Below, piece by piece: positions 54,594-63,175 of a stretch of DNA of 64,000 bases. The notes under the pieces are model-generated. The model did not search any database, was not told the DNA's origin, and was given only the letters and a program-made list of their open reading frames with translations. Both the position numbers and the translations under genes were made by a program. The DNA is from Microbacterium terrae (GTDB taxonomy: Bacteria; Actinomycetota; Actinomycetes; Actinomycetales; Microbacteriaceae), in contig NZ_JAFDSS010000001.1 in NCBI RefSeq assembly GCF_017831975.1, forward strand, positions 372,001 through 436,000, written 5' to 3'. Numbering within the stretch: the stretch's first letter is position 1; each line of letters opens with the position of its first letter.

Positions 54594-55012
54594 CGAGTCA
54601 TGGCTCCGGGCCCAGGGGTACCGAGACGAATGGATGCCGAAAACCACGGTTCGGCCAACGCCCGAGCGGGTGCCACCAGCGCGGGCTCCGGCTCCGCGGC
54701 GAATCGGCGGAGAAGCGACACGTACCCGAACGGTCGGTTGTACGTCAGTGCGTATCCCGCGCGGTCATCGAGTTCGACGCGGTCGGTCGTGGTCCAGGGC
54801 ACCTCGTCGTAGACGTAACCGTTCACCAGCGCAGCATCCGTCGTCTCGTCGCCGTCGTCCCACGCCGACAGGTGAGTGATCGCCGCTGCGCTCCCCTCCA
54901 GTTCGATCAGGTCGAGCACCTCGTCGGCGTCGTCGCCTTGCAGGAAGACCACACTGATCCAGCGCTGTTCCGCCTCATCTGATGGCGTATCGGTGCCTGC
55001 GCGTGCACGCAT
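54590..55012 (-). CDS. Hypothetical protein of the conjugation operon
   Basis: A 140-residue acidic, soluble protein with no recognised domain. It contains ISVVFLQGDDADEVLDLIEL and a C-terminal Ala/Pro-rich part. The ATG at 55012 has AAGGAA, and its stop overlaps the start of the VirB4-like ATPase (ATGA), which ties its dose to that ATPase. Its fixed place between the two VirB4-like components suggests an adaptor or regulatory subunit, but no sequence motif supports a specific role. Confidence 0.75.
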   Translation of the reverse strand: MRARAGTDTPSDEAEQRWISVVFLQGDDADEVLDLIELEGSAAAITHLSAWDDGDETTDAALVNGYVYDEVPWTTTDRVELDDRAGYALTYNRPFGYVSLLRRFAAEPEPALVAPARALAEPWFSASIRLGTPGPGAMTR

Positions 55013-55051
55013 GTCGTGTTCCTTCCGTTCACCAGAGAGGTGCGCCTCCCG

Positions 55052-56515
55052 CTACACGCTGCGACACAGCGGGAGGGCCGCGGCGGTGAATGCCTGCGAC
55101 TGCTGGCCGACGAGCCTGCGGGTCTCGCACGAGGCCTGCACGGCCGCCTGCTCGACGGCGGCGACGGCGGACTCGAGTTCGTCTCGTGTGCGGGCCGTCA
55201 CGCTGATCAGGCCAATGGTGCGCAGCATTCCGTGTCCTGCGGTCAGTTCTGACTCCTGCTGCATGATGTCGGCGTACTCAGCGGTGGATGCTGCATTCTC
55301 GACCTGCCCCATCCGGGAGCGCTGGTGCGCATCGCTGACGAGCTCCGTCTTCTTGCGCCGCAGATCCCGCGCGGCACGGTCGGTCGCGACCGGCACGTAG
55401 TGGAGCGACACGGTGCGAAGGATGCCGTCGGAGAGGATGAGGGGCCCAAGAAAGCCGGGGAAGACCTGCGATCGCGGCCATTCGCTGATCCACAGAACGG
55501 CGTGGAAGCCGCTGTCTGAGCGGAGGCAGTCCCATCGCTCGGTGATCGCGATAGGCCCTGCGTCGGCGAGGGATCGACCGACTGCGGGGTGTCGCTCGAG
55601 ACGTGTGGCGGCGGCTGGGTCGTACGCTGTGCGCAACACTCCCGCGAGCTCGTCAGCGCCGAGCCAGTGACCGACCGTGATGTCCGCTGCGCGAAGAGCG
55701 GAGACGAGCATCGACATCTCCTGGCGCAGGACGCCAGCGGCGCCTTGGATTCCGCCGCCATTCGTGCGCACCTGTCGGGCGCTCGCCGCCAGGTCGACCG
55801 AAAGACTGATCGTGGTCGTATGGCGTGCGCCGGCAGGACCCGCGCTCTCAATGAGGTCGCGGTACGTGGTTGCCGCCCACCCGCCGTCATCCGTGCCGCG
55901 CTGCCCCCACCAGTCGGCGAGCCCGGTGCCTGCGTCGGGAAGGGTCCGTTCCGACACCTGCACACGAGCAACCCGGCCTGATCTGCAGGTCGCCGCGAGG
56001 GCCCGACCCCACCCGTTCACTCGGCGCTGCTGCTCGGCCGGGTCGAGCAGCGTGAACGCGGGATGGGTCACCTCGACCACGGCCGTGAGCGTGCGCGCGT
56101 GCGGGTCATGGATCATCGCGGCGCCGGTCTCGGCATCCTCCCACTCGCGTGCGGATGCTGCGTCCCCCGGCAGAGCGAGCGTTCCGACCGGTCGCGGACG
56201 CTCGATGCGCTTGCGGTATTCGAGCTGACCCGTGCTCGCCCGACGTGCCCAGCGCATGACGATCGGCATCCATTCGACGATCGTTCGACCGCTGATCCGT
56301 ATGAACCCGGTGGCCATTGATGATCCCCAGAGCGGCGCAGTCCACGCCACCCCCGAGCCGCCGGCCGAGTACAGCGCAACGACCACGGTGACGAGGGCGA
56401 GAGCAACCGCGATGAGCTGGGGTAGTGACAGACCGAGAAGGATGCCGCGCCGCGAGAGGCGCGAGAACCGCATCGGGGCGAGTGCGTATTCGGCGGGGCT
56501 TGTTCGTGTGGTCAT
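55052..56515 (-). CDS. SCO6880 family conjugation protein
   Basis: A 487-residue protein of the SCO6880 type. Two hydrophobic segments (about residues 28-70), as in PrgI-like proteins, are followed by a region resembling the N-terminal half of VirB4 (WDCLRSDSGFHAVLWISEWPR, split across strands). No Walker motifs are present. The ATG overlaps the TGA of the upstream TrbL-like gene's neighbour (shared ATGA at 56512-56515). It is a membrane-bound part of the actinobacterial type IV secretion apparatus and probably docks the ATPase at 53115. Confidence 0.86.
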   Translation of the reverse strand: MTTRTSPAEYALAPMRFSRLSRRGILLGLSLPQLIAVALALVTVVVALYSAGGSGVAWTAPLWGSSMATGFIRISGRTIVEWMPIVMRWARRASTGQLEYRKRIERPRPVGTLALPGDAASAREWEDAETGAAMIHDPHARTLTAVVEVTHPAFTLLDPAEQQRRVNGWGRALAATCRSGRVARVQVSERTLPDAGTGLADWWGQRGTDDGGWAATTYRDLIESAGPAGARHTTTISLSVDLAASARQVRTNGGGIQGAAGVLRQEMSMLVSALRAADITVGHWLGADELAGVLRTAYDPAAATRLERHPAVGRSLADAGPIAITERWDCLRSDSGFHAVLWISEWPRSQVFPGFLGPLILSDGILRTVSLHYVPVATDRAARDLRRKKTELVSDAHQRSRMGQVENAASTAEYADIMQQESELTAGHGMLRTIGLISVTARTRDELESAVAAVEQAAVQASCETRRLVGQQSQAFTAAALPLCRSV

Positions 56516-57876
56516 CGCGGACTGTCCTTAGTCGGCAGGGCGGGCGGGGGAGTGGGACGTGCGGAACGTGCGGAGTCCCCGCCGCTCGGTCCCTGCGGCG
56601 GCTCCGGAATGCTGGCCTCGGTGCCGTGTACTTCCGCTGCACGCCCAACAGCGGCGCCCGTCTTCGACCCTGCGGTCGCGGTGCCATGGAGGATCGCCGC
56701 GCCCGCGACCACCCCAGCGCCGACGCCTGTTGCCGCGCCGAGCCCGGCAGCGCCTGTCGCCGCGCCCGCGGTCGATGCGCTGGGTGTGTTGACGGCTGCT
56801 GTGCGCGACGCGCCTGTGGGACTCGCGGTGGCACCGCCCCCGGCCCCGGCGGCACCGCCCCCGGCCCCGGCGGCACCTAGGGGGGTGCTCGAGCCGGATC
56901 CTGTCGATGTCCCCAGCACCTGACGCGCGCCGCCGGCGATGGCACTCGCCGGCACAGGCACCGGTCGATTCAGCGCCGACTTCGCCTCCTGTTCGCTCGA
57001 CATCGCGTGGTACATGTCGAACCCCACGAAGCTGAGGAACTTGTATGTGATGTAGGGCGCGAAGGCGGCGATGAACATCAGCACTATGCCGGCGACGGGG
57101 TCGCTCACCGATGCGAGGTCCGAGTCGATCGGGGCCGCGACCTGGGCGATCGCCACGAGGAAGATCACAACCAGCACCAGCTTCGACAGGATCAGCGCGA
57201 GCACGAACGCCGCCCACTTGCCGAACCATCCCTTCGTGGCGTCCCACGCCATCCCGGCGAGCGCGATCGGCCCGAAGACGATCGCGACCAGCAGCAGCGC
57301 CTTGCGGATGAGGAGCGAGAACCACACGATCGCGGCAGAGCTGATCGCGAGGCCCGCGAGGAAGATCGTCAGGATTGCGCCGACACCGGGCGCGGCGATG
57401 TTGATGGTCGCGAGGCCGGCGACGAGAAGGGCGATGCGGTCGCCGATGCTCTCCATAGTGTTGCCCGTCGCTTGCACAATGCCGATGGTGAGCTGGTCGG
57501 TGATCTCGAGCAACAGTCCCGTCACGGTCAGGATGATGAACGATCCGAGGATCGACTTCGCGAGCCCCGTTCCGGCACGGCCCAGCGCGGACGGATCCCG
57601 CCGAATCAGCGCGGTGATGAGCTGCAGGCAGAACAGCACGAGCGTGACGAAGATGGCGATGCCGAACAGGACGTTGTAGACCCCGACGTACCCCGGTGCG
57701 CTGAGGTCGACGAGCGTGGTGGTGTCGAAGACATCCCACACAGCCGTGAACAGCCATCCGGCGGTCGCACCCATCGCGGAGGCGAGCCAGTCGAACGGTG
57801 CAGCGATGAGGGATGCCGTGTTCTCGCCCACGGCTGTGCAGACCGGGGCGATGACGGGGATATCGCAGACGCTCAT
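56512..57876 (-). CDS. TrbL/VirB6-like membrane channel protein
   Basis: A 454-residue polytopic protein. About seven hydrophobic segments fill residues 20-300; the rest is a low-complexity Gly/Ala/Ser/Pro tail, predicted to be disordered. Topology and location match TrbL/VirB6-type inner-membrane channel subunits. ATG at 57876 is chosen; a GTG at 57918 overlapping the upstream stop is an alternative and neither has a strong ribosome-binding site. Its stop overlaps the next start (ATGA). A 21-bp tandem repeat encodes Gly/Ala repeats in the tail. Confidence 0.83.
   Translation of the reverse strand: MSVCDIPVIAPVCTAVGENTASLIAAPFDWLASAMGATAGWLFTAVWDVFDTTTLVDLSAPGYVGVYNVLFGIAIFVTLVLFCLQLITALIRRDPSALGRAGTGLAKSILGSFIILTVTGLLLEITDQLTIGIVQATGNTMESIGDRIALLVAGLATINIAAPGVGAILTIFLAGLAISSAAIVWFSLLIRKALLLVAIVFGPIALAGMAWDATKGWFGKWAAFVLALILSKLVLVVIFLVAIAQVAAPIDSDLASVSDPVAGIVLMFIAAFAPYITYKFLSFVGFDMYHAMSSEQEAKSALNRPVPVPASAIAGGARQVLGTSTGSGSSTPLGAAGAGGGAAGAGGGATASPTGASRTAAVNTPSASTAGAATGAAGLGAATGVGAGVVAGAAILHGTATAGSKTGAAVGRAAEVHGTEASIPEPPQGPSGGDSARSARPTPPPALPTKDSPR
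56831..56877 (+). repeat. Tandem 21-bp repeat, 2.2 copies
   Basis: Two exact copies of a 21-bp unit starting GCACCGCCCCCGGCC (56831-56851 and 56852-56872), plus the start of a third, lie inside the TrbL-like gene and encode repeated Gly/Ala heptads in its tail. Such units can change copy number by slippage without breaking the frame. Confidence 0.85.
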
Positions 57877-57898
57877 GTGCGCGAGTTCCGATGCGGTA

Positions 57899-58168
57899 TC
57901 AGACGGTCTGCCCGACACCCCAGAAGAAATTGACCAGTGTCACCGCGGCGCCGCAGATGATCGCGGCGCCACACGCGACGAGCACGCCGAGCTTGCCTCG
58001 CGACGCCAAGTGCGGGTTCGATGAGTTGGCGCCGAAGCCCCAGACGATCGCGGCGATGATGAGCGCGAGGACGCTCAGGATCAGTCCGACGGTCATGACC
58101 GCGCCGACGATGACGCGCAGCTGCTCGATGCCCGGCAGTCCGGTTCCGTTCGGGGTGATGTCGATCAC
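57899..58168 (-). CDS. Small DUF6112-type membrane protein (copy 1)
   Basis: An 89-residue protein with two hydrophobic segments (about 20-43 and 60-85) separated by a short basic loop, LASRGKLGV. It belongs to the DUF6112 type found in actinobacterial conjugation operons. Size and topology resemble VirB2/TrbC pilin-like subunits, although no cleaved signal is obvious. GTG at 58168 has AGGAG upstream. It is similar in layout to the next gene upstream, so the two arose by duplication. Confidence 0.8.
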   Translation of the reverse strand: MIDITPNGTGLPGIEQLRVIVGAVMTVGLILSVLALIIAAIVWGFGANSSNPHLASRGKLGVLVACGAAIICGAAVTLVNFFWGVGQTV

Positions 58169-58236
58169 GGCGCTACTCCTTCACTCGTGGGCCGGTGTCA
58201 ACGAGGAGGTGCGCCGTGCCCGCCAAAACGGGTGGG

Positions 58237-58509
58237 TCAGATCGTCGCGCCCACCTGCAGGAGGAAGTTCACGATCGCGCTGCCCGCGCCGGCGAGCAGC
58301 GCCGTACCGCACGCGACCACCATGCCGAGCCGCGCACGGGTCGCCACCCGATAGTTCCCGGTTCCTGACGCGATCGCCCATGTCGCCGCGCACGCGACAA
58401 CGACGAGAACCGCGACGACGAGGGAGGTCATCAGTAGGGCGCCGACAATCTCGCGCAATTGGGCTGCGCTCGCCACGGCTCCGAGGTCGGGATACACCAC
58501 GGTGGTCAT
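58237..58509 (-). CDS. Small DUF6112-type membrane protein (copy 2)
   Basis: A 90-residue paralogue of the protein at 57899: LREIVGALLMTSLVVAVL parallels LRVIVGAVMTVGLILSVL, and RARLGMVVACGTALLAGAG parallels GKLGVLVACGAAIICGAAV. Two hydrophobic segments. The ATG at 58509 has GGAGG and overlaps the stop of the M23 peptidase gene (ATGA). A pilin-like or channel-lining role is plausible, by position next to TrbL. Confidence 0.8.
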   Translation of the reverse strand: MTTVVYPDLGAVASAAQLREIVGALLMTSLVVAVLVVVACAATWAIASGTGNYRVATRARLGMVVACGTALLAGAGSAIVNFLLQVGATI

Positions 58510-59669
58510 CGAGAGCCTCCTGGCGAGCAGGATGCCGGCGCGACGGTCGCGGCATCGACACCTGTGGCCCCGTGCTCGGTGAGCCACGCGAGCGGATTCA
58601 CGACCCGCGACTCAATGCCGATGTGGACCTCGAAGTGCAGGTGCGGACCCTCCGATCGCCCCGAAGAGCCGACGTCACCGATGTGCTGGCCCGCCGCAAC
58701 AGTCTCACCAACGACGACGTGCACCCCGCTGGACCACATGTGCGCGTAGTACGTATCCACACGCTCGCCGTCGACCGTATGGCGGACCACGATGAGGTTG
58801 CCGAACCCACCACTGGCGCCAGCGAAGGTGACCACGCCGTCGGCGGTGGCGAGTATCGGCGTGTCGTCGGTGGCGGCGAGGTCGGCACCCGCGTGGAAGC
58901 GAGGCCTCCCGGTGAACGGGTCCGTCCTCCAGCCGAACGACGACACCCACGTGTAGGTTCCGTCGACCATCGGAACGACGATTCGGGATGCCTCGGCCGG
59001 CGCCCCTTCGGACGGCAGCGGTGCGCTCCCCGCGGTCTTAGTGAGCGCCCCGAGAATCGCTTCGGCGACCGGTTGAACGTTGTCGTACCGGTCGGGGAAC
59101 GCGCTCACCTCAACGGACTGCGCCGCTTGGCCAGGAGTCAGCGATCGCCAACCGGGGATGTCGAGCAGTCCCCGCGGGCTCCCGCTGTTCGGGCCGTCCG
59201 AGCCGCCGTAGAACGCGCGCGCTTGGTAATCCGGATCCATCAGGTCGGCGACGGTGCCCCAGCCGCTGCTGGGTCGCATCTGGAACATCCCGAGCGAATC
59301 GTGGTCGCCGCCCTCCCCGTCGTTCGGGTATTCGGCCGAATGCGGATACGCCGTCGAGTTCGCCAGCATCCGCAGATTCGACTCGGTGAGAGCCGCCATG
59401 AGCGCGATCACGATGCCCACTCGGCCGACCTCACGCGTGGCCGCACCGATCGAGATGACGGTAGCGGCATGCGTCAACTGCTGGCGGCCCAGAGTGACCG
59501 TCGAGCCATCGCGAGTGGCCGCGGTCAGTGAGTCAGGGATCGGCCCGACGACGAGCGATGTCGTCGCACACGAGGCCAACGCGGGGTTCACCAACAGTGC
59601 GACGGACACCGTGCCGGCGACCGGCAGGGTGAACAGCAGCATCACGAGCAACGCGAGAAGTTTGCGCAC
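58506..59669 (-). CDS. M23 peptidase with lysozyme-like domain
   Basis: A 387-residue exported cell-wall hydrolase. An N-terminal signal (MRKLLALLVMLLFTLPVAG) is followed by a transglycosylase/lysozyme-like region with Glu in LTESNLR and SLGMFQMRPSSGWG. The C-terminal LytM/M23 domain has zinc ligands in FHAGADL and HLHFEVH. The start is GTG at 59669. Two cutting activities in one protein should open peptidoglycan locally for the secretion channel, like VirB1 in other systems. The upstream gene stops six bases before. Confidence 0.9.
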   Translation of the reverse strand: MRKLLALLVMLLFTLPVAGTVSVALLVNPALASCATTSLVVGPIPDSLTAATRDGSTVTLGRQQLTHAATVISIGAATREVGRVGIVIALMAALTESNLRMLANSTAYPHSAEYPNDGEGGDHDSLGMFQMRPSSGWGTVADLMDPDYQARAFYGGSDGPNSGSPRGLLDIPGWRSLTPGQAAQSVEVSAFPDRYDNVQPVAEAILGALTKTAGSAPLPSEGAPAEASRIVVPMVDGTYTWVSSFGWRTDPFTGRPRFHAGADLAATDDTPILATADGVVTFAGASGGFGNLIVVRHTVDGERVDTYYAHMWSSGVHVVVGETVAAGQHIGDVGSSGRSEGPHLHFEVHIGIESRVVNPLAWLTEHGATGVDAATVAPASCSPGGSR

Positions 59670-59675
59670 GGCGCC

Positions 59676-60335
59676 TCATCTCAAGGGTGCGTCGACGCGG
59701 GACAGCCGGAGCAGGCGGCAGTGCTCGGCGGGAGGACACGCAAGAAAGACGGTGAAGGCCACGGGCCGCGCGGAGGTGACGTGCTCGGTCTCCCAGATGC
59801 CGTCGCGGTGGCGCGTGCCGGTGACCGTCAGGGCAACCGCACCGGGTGGGAGTTGGCCAGGCGCTGCCTGCTCGAGGGCGGTAGCCCAGGCATCAGGCAC
59901 GGCAAGCGCGTCGATCGTGAGCCACTGGCGCGTCCCGTACATCTGGAGGCTGTGCCACTGTTCGGTGGTCGGCAGATACCCGCGCACGTCCGCGGCGACA
60001 GCCGTCGCGTCCTCGGCGTCGGCGAGGTCGACGAGTGGCTGTGCCCAGTCCAACGGATCGGCGGGACCACGGGTGTCCCACGTCAGAACCGCCATCGCGA
60101 CCGCGCGGGCTGACGCTTCGGGGTCAGAGGAGAGTCGCACGCGCTGAGGAGTGAGCACGCCGGGCGCTGAAGCCGCTTCAGGCGACTGGGCGGCGACGCT
60201 GGCGGGATCAGGGTCCGTCTCCAGCGCCGGCATTGTGAGGCCGATGACCCCGACGACGGCCACGATCACAAGCGCGACGCACAGAGTGATCGCTCCGACG
60301 AGGGCGGCGCGGCGACGAGAGGAGGTGGGAAGCAT
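59676..60335 (-). CDS. Membrane-anchored protein of the conjugation operon
   Basis: A 219-residue protein. A basic start (SSRRRAAL) precedes one hydrophobic segment at about residues 12-34, then a Pro/Ala/Ser linker and an extracytoplasmic domain from about residue 70 (ARAVAMAVLTWDT). Topology and place in the operon recall VirB8/TcpC-like assembly factors, but no diagnostic motif supports that. The ATG at 60335 lacks a strong ribosome-binding site. Confidence 0.75.
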   Translation of the reverse strand: MLPTSSRRRAALVGAITLCVALVIVAVVGVIGLTMPALETDPDPASVAAQSPEAASAPGVLTPQRVRLSSDPEASARAVAMAVLTWDTRGPADPLDWAQPLVDLADAEDATAVAADVRGYLPTTEQWHSLQMYGTRQWLTIDALAVPDAWATALEQAAPGQLPPGAVALTVTGTRHRDGIWETEHVTSARPVAFTVFLACPPAEHCRLLRLSRVDAPLR

Positions 60336-60377
60336 GGTGGTCCGATCGAGGAGGAATGTTCTCGAACGACAGGTGCG

Positions 60378-61394
60378 CTACGTCTTCCCGCGCCGGCGTC
60401 TGATGTCCTCAGCGAAGGCGAGGCTGCCCTCGAGGGTCGCCTCGAACGCCGCCCAATCCTCGGCCGAAGTGCCTTCGGCGAGTACGGCGGGGTCGTAGCC
60501 CGACCACCACTCACGCAGGTCGTTCCAGGTGAAGGCGAATCGGCGCACTTGGGCGGCAGCGTCCCGTGCTTTGTTGTCGGCGTCGGAGCGGGCTCGCGCG
60601 AGCGCCTTGCGCGCCACAAGCTCGGGCTTCTCTCCGGTCGGGACGTCGCCGCCGGAACGGAGCTGCGCCGCGGCAGTCTGCGCCGCCTCGCGGTTCTCAG
60701 ACGTGTGATCAGGCGAGCGCGCCATCCGCTCGAGCTCGGCCGCGGCGAGTTCGCCCGTGATCTGCTGGAAGGCAGGCCACACGCCGGCGCCCGCATCTAC
60801 GGCTGCGATCGCGGCCTCTGCATGCGCCCGCACTTCCGGGGCGGCAGTCTCGTCCGCTGCGACTCGTTGGAGCGAAGCGATGCGCTCGAGGGTCGTGAAC
60901 GACTTGTTGCCGGTAGCCATCGCCGCGGCCTGCGCGCGGCTGTCGCCCACCCTCTCCGACGGTGCCGTTAACTTAACGGCACCGTCCTGACCGGGTGGAG
61001 CCGTCGCACCGAAACGCGTCGCAACCTGCCGATGCGTCGCGTCCTCGGCGAGGAGCCGCTTGCACTCTGTGTAGAGAGTGGCGGCTTCGGACGGCGTGAG
61101 GTCTTTGCGGAGGGTGTTCTCGTCCTTCTCGGCGAGGACCTGGGTGAGGCGGTCCGAGATCCCCGCACGTACCCACACGTTCACCTTGCGGAGTCCGAGG
61201 AGGTGAAGCGCGGCCAAGCGCCGAGCGCCGCAGACCAGCACGCCCTCGGGCGTCACGGTGATCGGCTGTAGCAGCCCGTACTTTTGGATCGAGTCAGCGA
61301 GCGACCGCACATCGCCGAGGTCGGTGCGGTGTCGGGCGCCGACCCGGATGGAGTCGATCGATCGCTCGAGTTCGATACCCGGGGCGGAACTCAT
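60378..61394 (-). CDS. ParB-like nuclease/partition domain protein
   Basis: A 338-residue protein. The N-terminal ParB domain has SLADSIQKYGLLQPITVTPE and GARRLAALHLLG (the family's GERR box as GARR). A central helical region with TPSEAATLYTECKRLLAEDATHR and RQVATRFG resembles the HTH of ParB; the C-terminal third is charged and helical. The ATG at 61394 overlaps the upstream stop (ATGA). No ParA is visible in the window. It may act in segregation, regulation or replication of the element. Confidence 0.85.
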   Translation of the reverse strand: MSSAPGIELERSIDSIRVGARHRTDLGDVRSLADSIQKYGLLQPITVTPEGVLVCGARRLAALHLLGLRKVNVWVRAGISDRLTQVLAEKDENTLRKDLTPSEAATLYTECKRLLAEDATHRQVATRFGATAPPGQDGAVKLTAPSERVGDSRAQAAAMATGNKSFTTLERIASLQRVAADETAAPEVRAHAEAAIAAVDAGAGVWPAFQQITGELAAAELERMARSPDHTSENREAAQTAAAQLRSGGDVPTGEKPELVARKALARARSDADNKARDAAAQVRRFAFTWNDLREWWSGYDPAVLAEGTSAEDWAAFEATLEGSLAFAEDIRRRRGKT

Positions 61395-62212
61395 TGTTGC
61401 ACCGCCGGGAGATTCTTTTGAATGCGGGTGACGAGCCGGTCGTCGTCCAGAAGTGAGTCGATCGTCTCGCCGATGAGAAGGCGAACCAGGATGCCGCGGC
61501 CGGCGGCCGTCTGTCGCTGCGCGGGATTCGGCACTCCCAGAAGGACGGTGAGCATCGTTCGCCACGCATAGCCCGGGAGGTCGAGGACGACGCGCGCGGC
61601 CTTGTCGCGACGCAGCAGGTCATACGCGGCCGGCCGGGACGCGGCATCCCCGAGCCGTGTGCAGACGTAGTCGACGCTCGATCGCGCGTGATCCGCCGGC
61701 CACCCGAGGAGTTCGAAGACGGCCACCGCGTCATCGACGGCAGCGGTGACGTTCGGAAGCTCGGCGGATCGCGGGTCTGAGTCCGACGATGTCGAGAGCG
61801 CCGCGTGGTACTCGGTGAGCGGGTTCTCGCGGTCACTGAATCGCTCGACATCGTGGAAGCCGGCGTAGCGAGTACGGCGTGCTTGATGCACCGAGCAGAG
61901 CAGACCGCGCGCACGCTCTTCGGCGATGCAGGTCACCTGGACTGCTCGGGTCACGACCGCCCAGGGGTCTTCCGCGCGCCGGACCCACGGTGCCCGCATC
62001 GCATCGAAGGCAGCCGCGGCTGCCTCCCACGGGTCGAGGCCGTGCTTGCGGGCGAGGGCGGCAAACCGAGTGGCGGCGTACCGCATGAGGTCAGCCGCCT
62101 CGGGATCGCTGGACCACGCGCGGCCGTCGGCGCGGTGCATCCGTTCCAGTAGCGCTCGCAGCCCCTCCGAAGCGCGAAAGTCGAGAGTGGAGGTCGCTGT
62201 AGTCATCGTCAT
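61391..62212 (-). CDS. Hypothetical protein of the mobile element
   Basis: A 273-residue soluble, helical, Ala/Arg-rich protein with no recognised domain. The middle (DPWAVVTRAVQVTCIAEERA) and the end (RGILVRLLIGETIDSLLDDD) are the best conserved-looking parts; weak resemblance to sigma-factor-like helices is not enough for a call. ATG at 62212, with a second ATG two codons on. It overlaps the preceding gene by one base and the ParB-like gene by four, so all three are coupled. Confidence 0.75.
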   Translation of the reverse strand: MTMTTATSTLDFRASEGLRALLERMHRADGRAWSSDPEAADLMRYAATRFAALARKHGLDPWEAAAAAFDAMRAPWVRRAEDPWAVVTRAVQVTCIAEERARGLLCSVHQARRTRYAGFHDVERFSDRENPLTEYHAALSTSSDSDPRSAELPNVTAAVDDAVAVFELLGWPADHARSSVDYVCTRLGDAASRPAAYDLLRRDKAARVVLDLPGYAWRTMLTVLLGVPNPAQRQTAAGRGILVRLLIGETIDSLLDDDRLVTRIQKNLPAVQQ

Positions 62213-62556
62213 CAGCCCCGTTCGATCGTCGGTGCGGTGGTCGGGGCTGTGCGGCCGCCGAAGGCGCTGAGCGGCGCGAGTCGTCGGCGCTCACCCGGCC
62301 GCTGGGGTGAAGTGGACAGTCGGCGCCTCAGTTCGGACTGGAGGTCGAGTCCACGCCCGATGAGACGCCCGCTCGACGAGTTGACGAGATCCGAGATGCG
62401 GACCCACGCGACTCGATGGCGTTCGGCCGCGTCGACCGGAGTGCGGGGGTTGATCGTGGCGGACGCGTCGGATCGTGTGCTGGTGCTCGCGGGGTGGGGT
62501 CGGGGCGGTGTCGTTTCGATATCCGGTTCAGTCAGGGGTTCGAGGTCATCACGCAT
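62212..62556 (-). CDS. Hypothetical protein of the mobile element
   Basis: A 114-residue basic, Pro/Thr/Arg-rich protein, largely disordered by composition, with a short helical core AAERHRVAWVRISDLVNSSS. No known family is recognised. It overlaps the DUF2637 gene by eight bases and the next gene by one, so it is translated as part of the operon. A DNA-associated role would fit its charge but is not shown. Confidence 0.65.
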   Translation of the reverse strand: MRDDLEPLTEPDIETTPPRPHPASTSTRSDASATINPRTPVDAAERHRVAWVRISDLVNSSSGRLIGRGLDLQSELRRRLSTSPQRPGERRRLAPLSAFGGRTAPTTAPTIERG

Positions 62557-63175
62557 TGCTCTGGCCTCCTTGTTCGAGTGCGTGTGGGAGAGCGGAATCG
62601 GTGGTCCGCAGCCAGCGGCCGACCGTGGAGGGGTGGACCCCGAGACGTCTACTGATCGCTCTGTTGGACAGGCCGGACGCGCGGAGGATCTGCGCGTCGT
62701 GGTGCCGCGCCGATGCGGCAGTCAGGAGCGAGACTTCTTCGTCGACGGATGCCGAGTCGATCGTGGGGCCGGGGCGCCGCATGAGGATCGACGTCAGGTG
62801 CGTGATCGCGAGGAGCACGAGGGGTGGGACTGCCGCGACCGACGCGGCGAGGGCAGCTGGGACGTCGCTGTCGGCGGCGAGAATCGCGTGAATCGCGTTG
62901 GCGACGACCGAGACCGACGCGCCGGCGAAGAGCAGGACCCATGGGTACCAGACGCCTCGCGATCCGGTGAGGACGACGGCCGCGACGGTGGCGACGACGA
63001 TGATGCCGTCGACGATGAGCGGCCAGGCCCAGGCCTGTTCGGGGCTGAGTCCGGAGCGTTCCGCAAGGTCCGCAAGCGAGGTGAACGAGAGCCAGAAGGC
63101 GCCGGCGGCGATGAAGAATGTTCCGGCGATCGCTGTGAGGGTCGCGAGCCGGATGCCATCGACCGGCCGGGGCAT
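62549..63175 (-). CDS. DUF2637 membrane protein with C-terminal HTH
   Basis: A 208-residue protein. Four hydrophobic segments at about residues 10-120 match DUF2637, a family of actinobacterial plasmid membrane proteins. A C-terminal helix-turn-helix (ASGLSNRAISRRLGVHPSTVGRWL) follows a linker. ATG at 63175 overlaps the primase stop by one base (TGATG). The frame stays open upstream but there it is the shadow of the primase gene. Related proteins on Streptomyces plasmids are linked to transfer and spread. Confidence 0.82.
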   Translation of the reverse strand: MPRPVDGIRLATLTAIAGTFFIAAGAFWLSFTSLADLAERSGLSPEQAWAWPLIVDGIIVVATVAAVVLTGSRGVWYPWVLLFAGASVSVVANAIHAILAADSDVPAALAASVAAVPPLVLLAITHLTSILMRRPGPTIDSASVDEEVSLLTAASARHHDAQILRASGLSNRAISRRLGVHPSTVGRWLRTTDSALPHALEQGGQSNA

